Below are positions 35,916 to 48,915 of a DNA stretch of 64,000 nt, piece by piece. Position 1 is the first letter of the stretch; the number at the start of each line of letters is the position of its first letter. Position numbers and translations under genes: made by a program. Source of the stretch: Auanema rhodensis. Its lineage: Eukaryota; Nematoda; Chromadorea; Rhabditida; Rhabditidae. The DNA is taken from contig OZ059900.1 in NCBI GenBank assembly GCA_964057225.1, positions 21,777,638-21,841,637 on the forward strand, in the 5' to 3' direction. The notes under the pieces are model-generated. The model did not search any database and was not told the DNA's origin. It saw nothing but the letters and a program-made list of their open reading frames with translations.

Positions 35916-38309
35916 ACATGAAATCGTAAGTCAAAACCTTGTTTACAGCGAAATTTCCAAAAACTGGTTTTCCAGCATAATAAAATATTTCTCATGGGAA
36001 ATACTGTGTTTTTGTATTTTTCTAGTGTTCAGCATGTGAAATGCTTCATTTTAGTATGTAACACGCTGAAATTCGTTGCATTTGACGACTCATATGAACA
36101 AAAATCGATTTAATCAATATTAGCCATAAAGGGCGTGCCCTCAGAATATGCTAATTTCCTTAATTTTCTAACCCCTGTTTTTTTGTCGTGAAAGTGGAAC
36201 TAGACGTTGTAGGAACAATTTTGAGCTAGGTTTCATTGACATTGCATGAGTTTGAACACATGAAATCGTAAGTCAAAACCTTGTTTACAGCGAAATTTCC
36301 AAAAACTGGTTTTCCAGCATAATAAAATATTTCTCATGGGAAATACTATGTTTTTGTATTTTTCTAGTGTTCAGCATGTAAAATGCTTCATTTTAGTATG
36401 TAACACGCTGAAATTCGTTGCATTTGACGACTCATATGAACAAAAATCGATTTAATCAATATTAGCCATAAAGGGCGTGCTCTCAGAATATGCTAATTTC
36501 CTTAATTTTCTAACCCCTGTTTTTTTGTCGTGAAAGTGGAACTAGACGTTGTAGGAACAATTTTGAGCTAGGTTTCATTGACATTGCATGAGTTTGAACA
36601 CATGAAATCGTAAGTCAAAACCTTGTTTACAGCGAAATTTCCAAAAACTGGTTTTCCAGCATAATAAAATATTTCTCATGGGAAATACTGTGTTTTTGTA
36701 TTTTTCTAGCGTTCAGCATGTAAAATGCTTCATTTTAGTATGTGACACGCTGAAATTCGTTGCATTTGACGACTCATATGAACAAAAATCGATTTAATCA
36801 ATATTAGCCATAAGGGGCGTGCCCTCAGAATATGCTAATTTCCTTAATTTTCTAACCCCTGTTTTTTTGTCGTGAAAGTGGAACTAGACGTTGTACGAAC
36901 AATTTTGAGCTAGGTTTCATTGACATTGCATGAGTTTGAACACATGAAATCGTAAGTCAAAACCTTGTTTACAGCGAAATTTCCAAAAACTGGTTTTCCA
37001 GCATAATAAAATATTTCTCATGGGAAATACTGTGTTTTTGTATTTTTCTAGTGTTCAGCATGTAAAATGCTTCATTTTAGTATGTAACACGCTGAAATTC
37101 GTTGCATTTGACGACTCATATGAACAAAAATCGATTTAATCAATATTAGCCATAAGGGGCGTGCCCTCAGAATATGCTAATTTCCTTAATTTTCTAACCC
37201 CTGTTTTTTTGTCGTGAAAGTGGAACTAGACGTTGTAGGAACAATTTTGAGCTAGGTTTCATTGACATTGCATGAGTTTGAACACATGAAATCGTAAGTC
37301 AAAACCTTGTTTACAGCGAAATTTCCAAAAACTGGTTTTCCAGCATAATAAAATATTTCTCATGGGAAATACTGTGTTTTTGTATTTTTCTAGCGTTCAG
37401 CATGTAAAATGCTTCATTTTAGTATGTAACACGCTGAAATTCGTTGCATTTGACGACTCATATGAACAAAAATCGATTTAATCAATATTAGCCATAAAGG
37501 GCGTGCCCTCAGAATATGCTAATTTCCTTAATTTTCTAACCCCTGTTTTTTTGTCGTGAAAGTGGAACTAGACGTTGTAGGAACAATTTTGAGCTAGGTT
37601 TCATTGACATTGCATGAGTTTGAACACATGAAATCGTAAGTCAAAACCTTGTTTACAGCGAAATTTCCAAAAACTGGTTTTCCAGCATAATAAAATATTT
37701 CTCATGGGTAATACTGTGTTTTTGTATTTTTCTAGCGTTCAGCATGTAAAATGCTTCATTTTAGTATGTAACATGCTGAAATTCGTTGCATTTGACGACT
37801 CATATGAACAAAAATCGATTTAATCAATATTAGCCATAAAGGGCGTGCTCTCAGAATATGCTAAATTCCTTAATTTTCTAACCCCTGTTTTTTTGTCGTG
37901 AAAGTGGAACTAGACGTTGTACGAACAATTTTGAGCTAGGTTTCATTGACATTGCATGAGTTTGAACACATGAAATCGTAAGTCAAAACCTTGTTTACAG
38001 CGAAATTTCCAAAAACTGGTTTTCCAGCATAATAAAATATTTCTCATGGGAAATACTGTGTTTTTGTATTTTTCTAGCGTTCAGCATGTAAAATGCTTCA
38101 TTTTAGTATGTGACACGCTGAAATTCGTTGCATTTGACGACTCATATGAACAAAAATCGATTTAATCAATATTAGCCATAAGGGGCGTGCCCTCAGAATA
38201 TGCTAATTTCCTTAATTTTCTAACCCCTGTTTTTTTGTCGTGAAAGTGGAACTAGACGTTGTACGAACAATTTTGAGCTAGGTTTCATTGACATTGCATG
38301 AGTTTGAAC
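35916..38309. repeat. 7-mer unit, copy 1 (m106-m112)
   Basis: Ordered markers: CATGTG with A215 and GTAGG; ACTATG with GTGCTCTC; CTAGCGTTC with GTGACAC; GTAGG; CTAGCGTTC with A215 and GTAGG; GGGTAATAC with AACATGCTG, GTGCTCTC and the rare CTAAATTCC; CTAGCGTTC with GTGACAC. All seven recur at 44469-46862. The first four also recur at m122-m125. Confidence 0.9.
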
Positions 38310-41045
38310 ACATGAAATCGTAAGTCAAAACCTTGTTTACAGCGAAATTTCCAAAAACTGGTTTTCCAGCATAATAAAATATTTCTCATGGGAAATACTG
38401 TGTTTTTGTATTTTTCTAGTGTTCAGCATGTAAAATGCTTCATTTTAGTATGTAACACGCTGAAATTCGTTGCATTTGACGACTCATATGAACAAAAATC
38501 GATTTAATCAATATTAGCCATAAGGGGCGTGCCCTCAGAATATGCTAATTTCCTTAATTTTCTAACCCCTGTTTTTTTGTCGTGAAAGTGGAACTAGACG
38601 TTGTAGGAACAATTTTGAGCTAGGTTTCATTGACATTGCATGAGTTTGAACACATGAAATCGTAAGTCAAAACCTTGTTTACAGCGAAATTTCCAAAAAC
38701 TGGTTTTCCAGCATAATAAAATATTTCTCATGGGTAATACTGTGTTTTTGTATTTTTCTAGCGTTCAGCATGTAAAATGCTTCATTTTAGTATGTAACAC
38801 GCTGAAATTCGTTGCATTTGACGACTCATATGAACAAAAATCGATTTAATCAATATTAGCCATAAAGGGCGTGCCCTCAGAATATGCTAATTTCCTTAAT
38901 TTTCTAACCCCTGTTTTTTTGTCGTGAAAGTGGAACTAGACGTTGTACGAACAATTTTGAGCTAGGTTTCATTGACATTGCATGAGTTTGAACACATGAA
39001 ATCGTAAGTCAAAACCTTGTTTACAGCGAAATTTCCAAAAACTGGTTTTCCAGCATAATAAAATATTTCTCATGGGAAATACTGTGTTTTTGTATTTTTC
39101 TAGTGTTCAGCATGTAAAATGCTTTATTTTAGTATGTAACACGCTGAAATTCGTTGCATTTGACGACTCATATGAACAAAAATCGATTTAATCAATATTA
39201 GCCATAAGGGGCGTGCCCTCAGAATATGCTAATTTCCTTAATTTTCTAACCCCTGTTTTTTTGTCGTGAAAGTGGAACTAGACGTTGTACGAACAATTTT
39301 GAGCTAGGTTTCATTGACATTGCATGAGTTTGAACACATGAAATCGTAAGTCAAAACCTTGTTTACAGCGAAATTTCCAAAAACTGGTTTTCCAGCATAA
39401 TAAAATATTTCTCATGGGAAATACTATGTTTTTGTATTTTTCTAGTGTTCAGCATACAAAATGCTTCATTTTAGTATGTAACACGCTGAAATTCGTTGCA
39501 TTTGACGACTCATATGAACAAAAATCGATTTAATCAATATTAGCCATAAGGGGCGTGCCCTCAGAATATGCTAATTTCCTTAATTTTCTAACCCCTGTTT
39601 TTTTGTCGTGAAAGTGGAACTAGACGTTGTAGGAACAATTTTGAGCTAGGTTTCATTGACATTGCATGAGTTTGAACACATGAAATCGTAAGTCAAAACC
39701 TTGTTTACAGCGAAATTTCCAAAAACTGGTTTTCCAGCATAATAAAATATTTCTCATGGGTAATACTGTGTTTTTGTATTTTTCTAGCGTTCAGCATGTA
39801 AAATGCTTCATTTTAGTATGTAACACGCTGAAATTCGTTGCATTTGACGACTCATATGAACAAAAATCGATTTAATCAATATTAGCCATAAAGGGCGTGC
39901 TCTCAGAATATGCTAATTTCCTTAATTTTCTAACCCCTGTTTTTTTGTCGTGAAAGTGGAACTAGACGTTGTACGAACAATTTTGAGCTAGGTTTCATTG
40001 ACATTGCATGAGTTTGAACACATGAAATCGTAAGTCAAAACCTTGTTTACAGCGAAATTTCCAAAAACTGGTTTTCCAGCATAATAAAATATTTCTCATG
40101 GGAAATACTGTGTTTTTGTATTTTTCTAGTGTTCAGCATGTAAAATGCTTCATTTTAGTATGTAACACGCTGAAATTCGTTGCATTTGACGACTCATATG
40201 AACAAAAATCGATTTAATCAATATTAGCCATAAGGGGCGTGCCCTCAGAATATGCTAATTTCCTTAATTTTCTAACCCCTGTTTTTTTGTCGTGAAAGTG
40301 GAACTAGACGTTGTACGAACAATTTTGAGCTAGGTTTCATTGACATTGCATGAGTTTGAACACATGAAATCGTAAGTCAAAACCTTGTTTACAGCGAAAT
40401 TTCCAAAAACTGGTTTTCCAGCATAATAAAATATTTCTCATGGGTAATACTGTGTTTTTGTATTTTTCTAGCGTTCAGCATGTAAAATGCTTCATTTTAG
40501 TATGTAACACGCTGAAATTCGTTGCATTTGACGACTCATATGAACAAAAATCGATTTAATCAATATTAGCCATAAAGGGCGTGCTCTCAGAATATGCTAA
40601 TTTCCTTAATTTTCTAACCCCTGTTTTTTTGTCGTGAAAGTGGAACTAGACGTTGTACGAACAATTTTGAGCTAGGTTTCATTGACATTGCATGAGTTTG
40701 AACACATGAAATCGTAAGTCAAAACCTTGTTTACAGCGAAATTTCCAAAAACTGGTTTTCCAGCATAATAAAATATTTCTCATGGGAAATACTGTGTTTT
40801 TGTATTTTTCTAGTGTTCAGCATGTAAAATGCTTCATTTTAGTATGTAACACGCTGAAATTCGTTGCATTTGACGACTCATATGAACAAAAATCGATTTA
40901 ATCAATATTAGCCATGAGGGGCGTGCCCTCAGAATATGCTAATTTCCTTAATTTTCTAACCCCTGTTTTTTTGTCGTGAAAGTGGAACTAGACGTTGTAC
41001 GAACAATTTTGAGCTAGGTTTCATTGACATTGCATGAGTTTGAAC
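38310..41045. repeat. Monomers m113-m120, including module locus 4
   Basis: m114, m117 and m119 are GGGTAATAC / CTAGCGTTC / A215 types. m115 has GCTTTATTTT. m116-m117 (39336-40019) are the fourth CATAC / GTGCTCTC pair. m120 has GCCATGAGG. Alternation of m117-like and consensus monomers suggests a two-monomer slip at m117-m120. Confidence 0.83.
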
Positions 41046-41388
41046 ACATGAAATCGTAAGTCAAAACCTTGTTTACAGCGAAATTTCCAAAAACTGGTTT
41101 TCCAGCATAATAAAATATTTCTCATGGGTATTACTGTGTTTTTGTATTTTTCTAGTGTTCAGCATGTAAAATGCTTAATTTTAGTATGTAACACGCTGAA
41201 ATTCGTTGCATTTGACGACTCATATGAACAAAAATCGATTTAATCAATATTAGCCATAAGGGGCGTGCCCTCAGAATATGCTAATTACCTTAATTTTCTA
41301 ACCCCTGTTTTTTTGTCGTGAAAGTGGAACCAGACGTTGTACGAACAATTTTGAGCTAGGTGTTCATTGACATTGCATGAGTTTGAAC
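41046..41388. repeat. 343-bp monomer m121 (inserted G near end)
   Basis: AGGTGTTCATT replaces AGGTTTCATT, with CCAGACG upstream. The same linked pair is found at m105, m126 and m130 only. Confidence 0.92.
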
Positions 41389-42756
41389 ACATGAAATCGT
41401 AAGTCAAAACCTTGTTTACAGCGAAATTTCCAAAAACTGGTTTTCCAGCATAATAAAATATTTCTCATGGGAAATACTGTGTTTTTGTATTTTTCTAGTG
41501 TTCAGCATGTGAAATGCTTCATTTTAGTATGTAACACGCTGAAATTCGTTGCATTTGACGACTCATATGAACAAAAATCGATTTAATCAATATTAGCCAT
41601 AAAGGGCGTGCCCTCAGAATATGCTAATTTCCTTAATTTTCTAACCCCTGTTTTTTTGTCGTGAAAGTGGAACTAGACGTTGTAGGAACAATTTTGAGCT
41701 AGGTTTCATTGACATTGCATGAGTTTGAACACATGAAATCGTAAGTCAAAACCTTGTTTACAGCGAAATTTCCAAAAACTGGTTTTCCAGCATAATAAAA
41801 TATTTCTCATGGGAAATACTATGTTTTTGTATTTTTCTAGTGTTCAGCATGTAAAATGCTTCATTTTAGTATGTAACACGCTGAAATTCGTTGCATTTGA
41901 CGACTCATATGAACAAAAATCGATTTAATCAATATTAGCCATAAAGGGCGTGCTCTCAGAATATGCTAATTTCCTTAATTTTCTAACCCCTGTTTTTTTG
42001 TCGTGAAAGTGGAACTAGACGTTGTAGGAACAATTTTGAGCTAGGTTTCATTGACATTGCATGAGTTTGAACACATGAAATCGTAAGTCAAAACCTTGTT
42101 TACAGCGAAATTTCCAAAAACTGGTTTTCCAGCATAATAAAATATTTCTCATGGGAAATACTGTGTTTTTGTATTTTTCTAGCGTTCAGCATGTAAAATG
42201 CTTCATTTTAGTATGTGACACGCTGAAATTCGTTGCATTTGACGACTCATATGAACAAAAATCGATTTAATCAATATTAGCCATAAGGGGCGTGCCCTCA
42301 GAATATGCTAATTTCCTTAATTTTCTAACCCCTGTTTTTTTGTCGTGAAAGTGGAACTAGACGTTGTACGAACAATTTTGAGCTAGGTTTCATTGACATT
42401 GCATGAGTTTGAACACATGAAATCGTAAGTCAAAACCTTGTTTACAGCGAAATTTCCAAAAACTGGTTTTCCAGCATAATAAAATATTTCTCATGGGAAA
42501 TACTGTGTTTTTGTATTTTTCTAGTGTTCAGCATGTAAAATGCTTCATTTTAGTATGTAACACGCTGAAATTCGTTGCATTTGACGACTCATATGAACAA
42601 AAATCGATTTAATCAATATTAGCCATAAGGGGCGTGCCCTCAGAATATGCTAATTTCCTTAATTTTCTAACCCCTGTTTTTTTGTCGTGAAAGTGGAACT
42701 AGACGTTGTAGGAACAATTTTGAGCTAGGTTTCATTGACATTGCATGAGTTTGAAC
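41046..42756. repeat. Monomers m121-m125, copy of m105-m109
   Basis: From the CCAGACG and AGGTGTTC end of m121 onward, the markers follow those of m105-m109 at +5,473 bp: CATGTG/A215/GTAGG, ACTATG/GTGCTCTC, CTAGCGTTC/GTGACAC, GTAGG. The earlier part of m121 has its own changes, GCTTAATTTT and AATTACCTT. Confidence 0.87.
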
Positions 42757-44468
42757 ACATGAAATCGTAAGTCAAAACCTTGTTTACAGCGAAATTTCCA
42801 AAAACTGGTTTTCCAGCATAATAAAATATTTCTCATGGGAAATACTATGTTTTTGTATTTTTCTAGTGTTCAGCATGTAAAATGCTTCATTTTAGTATGT
42901 AACACGCTGAAATTCGTTGCATTTGACGACTCATATGAACAAAAATCGATTTAATCAATATTAGCCATAAAGGGCGTGCTCTCAGAATATGCTAATTTCC
43001 TTAATTTTCTAACCCCTGTTTTTTTGTCGTGAAAGTGGAACCAGACGTTGTACGAACAATTTTGAGCTAGGTGTTCATTGACATTGCATGAGTTTGAACA
43101 CATGAAATCGTAAGTCAAAACCTTGTTTACAGCGAAATTTCCAAAAACTGGTTTTCCAGCATAATAAAATATTTCTCATGGGAAATACTGTGTTTTTGTA
43201 TTTTTCTAGTGTTCAGCATGTGAAATGCTTCATTTTAGTATGTAACACGCTGAAATTCGTTGCATTTGACGACTCATATGAACAAAAATCGATTTAATCA
43301 ATATTAGCCATAAAGGGCGTGCCCTCAGAATATGCTAATTTCCTTAATTTTCTAACCCCTGTTTTTTTGTCGTGAAAGTGGAACTAGACGTTGTAGGAAC
43401 AATTTTGAGCTAGGTTTCATTGACATTGCATGAGTTTGAACACATGAAATCGTAAGTCAAAACCTTGTTTACAGCGAAATTTCCAAAAACTGGTTTTCCA
43501 GCATAATAAAATATTTCTCATGGGAAATACTGTGTTTTTGTATTTTTCTAGTGTTCAGCATGTAAAATGCTTCATTTTAGTATGTAACACGCTGAAATTC
43601 GTTGCATTTGACGACTCATATGAACAAAAATCGATTTAATCAATATTAGCCATAAGGGGCGTGCCCTCAGAATATGCTAATTTCCTTAATTTTCTAACCC
43701 CTGTTTTTTTGTCGTGAAAGTGGAACTAGACGTTGTACGAACAATTTTGAGCTAGGTTTCATTGACATTGCATGAGTTTGAACACATGAAATCGTAAGTC
43801 AAAACCTTGTTTACAGCGAAATTTCCAAAAACTGGTTTTCCAGCATAATAAAATATTTCTCATGGGAAATACTGTGTTTTTGTATTTTTCTAGTGTTCAG
43901 CATGTAAAATGCTTCATTTTAGTATGTAACACGCTGAAATTCGTTGCATTTGACGACTCATATGAACAAAAATCGATTTAATCAATATTAGCCATAAGGG
44001 GCGTGCCCTCAGAATATGCTAATTTCCTTAATTTTCTAACCCCTGTTTTTTTGTCGTGAAAGTGGAACTAGACGTTGTAGGAACAATTTTGAGCTAGGTT
44101 TCATTGACATTGCATGAGTTTGAACACATGAAATCGTAAGTCAAAACCTTGTTTACAGCGAAATTTCCAAAAACTGGTTTTCCAGCATAATAAAATATTT
44201 CTCATGGGAAATACTATGTTTTTGTATTTTTCTAGTGTTCAGCATGTAAAATGCTTCATTTTAGTATGTAACACGCTGAAATTCGTTGCATTTGACGACT
44301 CATATGAACAAAAATCGATTTAATCAATATTAGCCATAAAGGGCGTGCTCTCAGAATATGCTAATTTCCTTAATTTTCTAACCCCTGTTTTTTTGTCGTG
44401 AAAGTGGAACCAGACGTTGTACGAACAATTTTGAGCTAGGTGTTCATTGACATTGCATGAGTTTGAAC
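42757..44468. repeat. 4-mer slip block (m126-m130)
   Basis: m126 and m130 are the same unusual type: ACTATG, A215, GTGCTCTC, CCAGACG and inserted-G AGGTGTTC, each followed by a CATGTG/A215/GTAGG monomer (m127, m131). m125-m127 and m129-m131 are copies spaced 1,369 bp (4 x 342 + 1). m128 is consensus-like; m129 carries GTAGG. Confidence 0.87.
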
Positions 44469-46862
44469 ACATGAAATCGTAAGTCAAAACCTTGTTTACA
44501 GCGAAATTTCCAAAAACTGGTTTTCCAGCATAATAAAATATTTCTCATGGGAAATACTGTGTTTTTGTATTTTTCTAGTGTTCAGCATGTGAAATGCTTC
44601 ATTTTAGTATGTAACACGCTGAAATTCGTTGCATTTGACGACTCATATGAACAAAAATCGATTTAATCAATATTAGCCATAAAGGGCGTGCCCTCAGAAT
44701 ATGCTAATTTCCTTAATTTTCTAACCCCTGTTTTTTTGTCGTGAAAGTGGAACTAGACGTTGTAGGAACAATTTTGAGCTAGGTTTCATTGACATTGCAT
44801 GAGTTTGAACACATGAAATCGTAAGTCAAAACCTTGTTTACAGCGAAATTTCCAAAAACTGGTTTTCCAGCATAATAAAATATTTCTCATGGGAAATACT
44901 ATGTTTTTGTATTTTTCTAGTGTTCAGCATGTAAAATGCTTCATTTTAGTATGTAACACGCTGAAATTCGTTGCATTTGACGACTCATATGAACAAAAAT
45001 CGATTTAATCAATATTAGCCATAAAGGGCGTGCTCTCAGAATATGCTAATTTCCTTAATTTTCTAACCCCTGTTTTTTTGTCGTGAAAGTGGAACTAGAC
45101 GTTGTAGGAACAATTTTGAGCTAGGTTTCATTGACATTGCATGAGTTTGAACACATGAAATCGTAAGTCAAAACCTTGTTTACAGCGAAATTTCCAAAAA
45201 CTGGTTTTCCAGCATAATAAAATATTTCTCATGGGAAATACTGTGTTTTTGTATTTTTCTAGCGTTCAGCATGTAAAATGCTTCATTTTAGTATGTGACA
45301 CGCTGAAATTCGTTGCATTTGACGACTCATATGAACAAAAATCGATTTAATCAATATTAGCCATAAGGGGCGTGCCCTCAGAATATGCTAATTTCCTTAA
45401 TTTTCTAACCCCTGTTTTTTTGTCGTGAAAGTGGAACTAGACGTTGTACGAACAATTTTGAGCTAGGTTTCATTGACATTGCATGAGTTTGAACACATGA
45501 AATCGTAAGTCAAAACCTTGTTTACAGCGAAATTTCCAAAAACTGGTTTTCCAGCATAATAAAATATTTCTCATGGGAAATACTGTGTTTTTGTATTTTT
45601 CTAGTGTTCAGCATGTAAAATGCTTCATTTTAGTATGTAACACGCTGAAATTCGTTGCATTTGACGACTCATATGAACAAAAATCGATTTAATCAATATT
45701 AGCCATAAGGGGCGTGCCCTCAGAATATGCTAATTTCCTTAATTTTCTAACCCCTGTTTTTTTGTCGTGAAAGTGGAACTAGACGTTGTAGGAACAATTT
45801 TGAGCTAGGTTTCATTGACATTGCATGAGTTTGAACACATGAAATCGTAAGTCAAAACCTTGTTTACAGCGAAATTTCCAAAAACTGGTTTTCCAGCATA
45901 ATAAAATATTTCTCATGGGAAATACTGTGTTTTTGTATTTTTCTAGCGTTCAGCATGTAAAATGCTTCATTTTAGTATGTAACACGCTGAAATTCGTTGC
46001 ATTTGACGACTCATATGAACAAAAATCGATTTAATCAATATTAGCCATAAAGGGCGTGCCCTCAGAATATGCTAATTTCCTTAATTTTCTAACCCCTGTT
46101 TTTTTGTCGTGAAAGTGGAACTAGACGTTGTAGGAACAATTTTGAGCTAGGTTTCATTGACATTGCATGAGTTTGAACACATGAAATCGTAAGTCAAAAC
46201 CTTGTTTACAGCGAAATTTCCAAAAACTGGTTTTCCAGCATAATAAAATATTTCTCATGGGTAATACTGTGTTTTTGTATTTTTCTAGCGTTCAGCATGT
46301 AAAATGCTTCATTTTAGTATGTAACATGCTGAAATTCGTTGCATTTGACGACTCATATGAACAAAAATCGATTTAATCAATATTAGCCATAAAGGGCGTG
46401 CTCTCAGAATATGCTAAATTCCTTAATTTTCTAACCCCTGTTTTTTTGTCGTGAAAGTGGAACTAGACGTTGTACGAACAATTTTGAGCTAGGTTTCATT
46501 GACATTGCATGAGTTTGAACACATGAAATCGTAAGTCAAAACCTTGTTTACAGCGAAATTTCCAAAAACTGGTTTTCCAGCATAATAAAATATTTCTCAT
46601 GGGAAATACTGTGTTTTTGTATTTTTCTAGCGTTCAGCATGTAAAATGCTTCATTTTAGTATGTGACACGCTGAAATTCGTTGCATTTGACGACTCATAT
46701 GAACAAAAATCGATTTAATCAATATTAGCCATAAGGGGCGTGCCCTCAGAATATGCTAATTTCCTTAATTTTCTAACCCCTGTTTTTTTGTCGTGAAAGT
46801 GGAACTAGACGTTGTACGAACAATTTTGAGCTAGGTTTCATTGACATTGCATGAGTTTGAAC
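44469..46862. repeat. 7-mer unit, copy 2 (m131-m137)
   Basis: Matches m106-m112 monomer by monomer at +8,553 bp (25 x 342 plus three inserted bases). CTAAATTCC in m136 is shared only with m111. This is the last stretch carrying the proximal allele set before the repertoire changes. Confidence 0.9.
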
Positions 46863-47204
46863 ACATGAAATCGTAAGTCAAAACCTTGTTTACAGCGAAA
46901 TTTCCAAAAACTGGTTTTCCAGCATAATAAAATATTTCTCATGGGAAATACTGTGTTTTTGTATTTTACTAGTGTTCAGCATGTAAAATGCTTCATTTTA
47001 GTATGTAACACGCTGAAATTCGTTGCATTTGACGACTCATATGAACAAAAATCGATTTAATCAATATTAGCCATAAGGGGCGTGCCCTCAGAATATGCTA
47101 ATTTCCTTAATTTTCTAACCCCTGTTTTTTTGTCGTGAAAGTGGAACTAGACGTTGTACGAACAATTTTGAGCTAGGTTTCATTGACATTGCATGAGTTT
47201 GAAC
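46863..47204. repeat. First monomer of distal variant domain (m138)
   Basis: m138 carries TATTTTACTAGTG, an allele not seen upstream and present in seven monomers downstream of here (m138, m142, m144, m147, m149, m154, m160). From this monomer on, GTAGG, CTAGCGTTC, GTGCTCTC, GAGCTGGG and the interrupted T tract are no longer seen. Confidence 0.85.
46968..46973. other. ACTAGT variant site, first occurrence (m138)
   Basis: A T-to-A change at site 106 turns TCTAGT into the palindrome ACTAGT. It marks m138, m142, m144, m147, m149, m154 and m160. A different route to ACTAGT (GAACTAGTCG at the end of the unit) marks m10, m16, m67 and m68 in the proximal part. Confidence 0.88.
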
Positions 47205-48915
47205 ACATGAAATCGTAAGTCAAAACCTTGTTTACAGCGAAATTTCCAAAAACTGGTTTTCCAGCATAATAAAATATTTCTCATGGGAAATACTGTGTTT
47301 TCGTATTTTTCTAGTGTTCAGCATGTAAAATGCTTCATTTTAGTATGTAACACGCTGAAATTCGTTGCATTTGACGACTCATATGAACAAAAATCGATTT
47401 AATCAATATTAGCCATAAGGGGCGTGCCCTCAGAATATGCTAATTTCCTTAATTTTCTAACCCCTGTTTTTTTGTCGTGAAAGTGGAACTAGACGTTGTA
47501 CGAACAATTTTGAGCTAGGTTTCATTGACATTGCATGAGTTTGAACACATGAAATCGTAAGTCAAAACCTTGTTTACAGCGAAATTTCCAAAAACTGGTT
47601 TTCCAGCATAATAAAATATTTCTCATGGGAAATACTGTGTTTTTGTATTTTTCTAGTGTTCAGCATGTAAAATGCTTCATTTTAGTATGTAACACGCTGA
47701 AATTCGTTGCATTCGACGACTCATATGAACAAAAATCGATTTAATCAATATTAGCCATAAGGGGCGTGCCCTCAGAATATGCTAATTTCCTTAATTTTCT
47801 AACCCCTGTTTTTTTGTCGTGAAAGTGGAACTACACGTTGTACGAACAATTTTGAGCTAGGTTTCATTGACATTGCATGAGTTTGAACACATGAAATCGT
47901 AAGTCAAAACCTTGTTTACAGCGAAATTTCCAAAAACTGGTTTTCCAGCATAATAAAATATTTCTCATGAGAAATACTGTGTTTTCGTATTTTTCTAGTG
48001 TTCAGCATGTAAAATGCTTCATTTTAGTATGTAACACGCTGAAATTCGTTGCATTTGACGACTCATATGAACAAAAATCGATTTAATCAATATTAGCCAT
48101 AAGGGGCGTGCCCTCAGAATATGCTAATTTCCTTAATTTTCTAACCCCTGTTTTTTTGTCGTGAAAGTGGAACTAGACGTTGTACGAACAATTTTGAGCT
48201 AGGTTTCATTGACATTGCATGAGTTTGAACACATGAAATCGTAAGTCAAAACCTTGTTTACAGCGAAATTTCCAAAAACTGGTTTTCCAGCATAATAAAA
48301 TATTTCTCATGGGAAATACTGTGTTTTTGTATTTTACTAGTGTTCAGCATGTAAAATGCTTCATTTTAGTATGTAACACGCTGAAATTCGTTGCATTTGA
48401 CGACTCATATGAACAAAAATCGATTTAATCAATATTAGCCATAAAGGGCGTGCCCTCAGAATATGCTAATTTCCTTCATTTTCTAACCCCTGTTTTTTTG
48501 TCGTGAAAGTGGAACTAGACGTTGTACGAACAATTTTGAGCTAGGTTTCATTGACATTGCATGAGTTTGAACACATGAAATCGTAAGTCAAAACCTTGTT
48601 TACAGCGAAATTTCCAAAAACTGGTTTTCCAGCATAATAAAATATTTCTCATGGGAAATACTGTGTTTTTGTATTTTTCTAGTGTTCAGCATGTAAAATG
48701 CTTCATTTTAGTATGTAACACGCTGAAATTCGTTGCATTTGACGACTCATATGAACAAAAATCGATTTAATCAATATTAGCCATAAGGGGCGTGCCCTCA
48801 GAATATGCTAATTTCCTTAATTTTCTAACCCCTGTTTTTTTTGTCGTGAAAGTGGAACTAGACGTTGTACGAATAATTTTGAGCTAGGTTTCATTGACAT
48901 TGCATGAGTTTGAAC
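47205..48915. repeat. 5-mer unit, copy 1 (m139-m143)
   Basis: Ordered markers: TTTTCGTATT; CATTCGACG with ACTACACG; CATGAGAAAT with TTTTCGTATT; TTTTACTAG with CCTTCATTTT; eight-T tract with GAATAATTTT. All recur at +6,157 bp. m142 has A215, the only A215 seen in the distal domain, where its copy m160 has G215. Confidence 0.9.
48573..48915. repeat. 343-bp monomer m143 (eight-T tract)
   Basis: T7 tract expanded to eight T, linked to GAATAATTTT. Shared only with m161. Confidence 0.92.
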
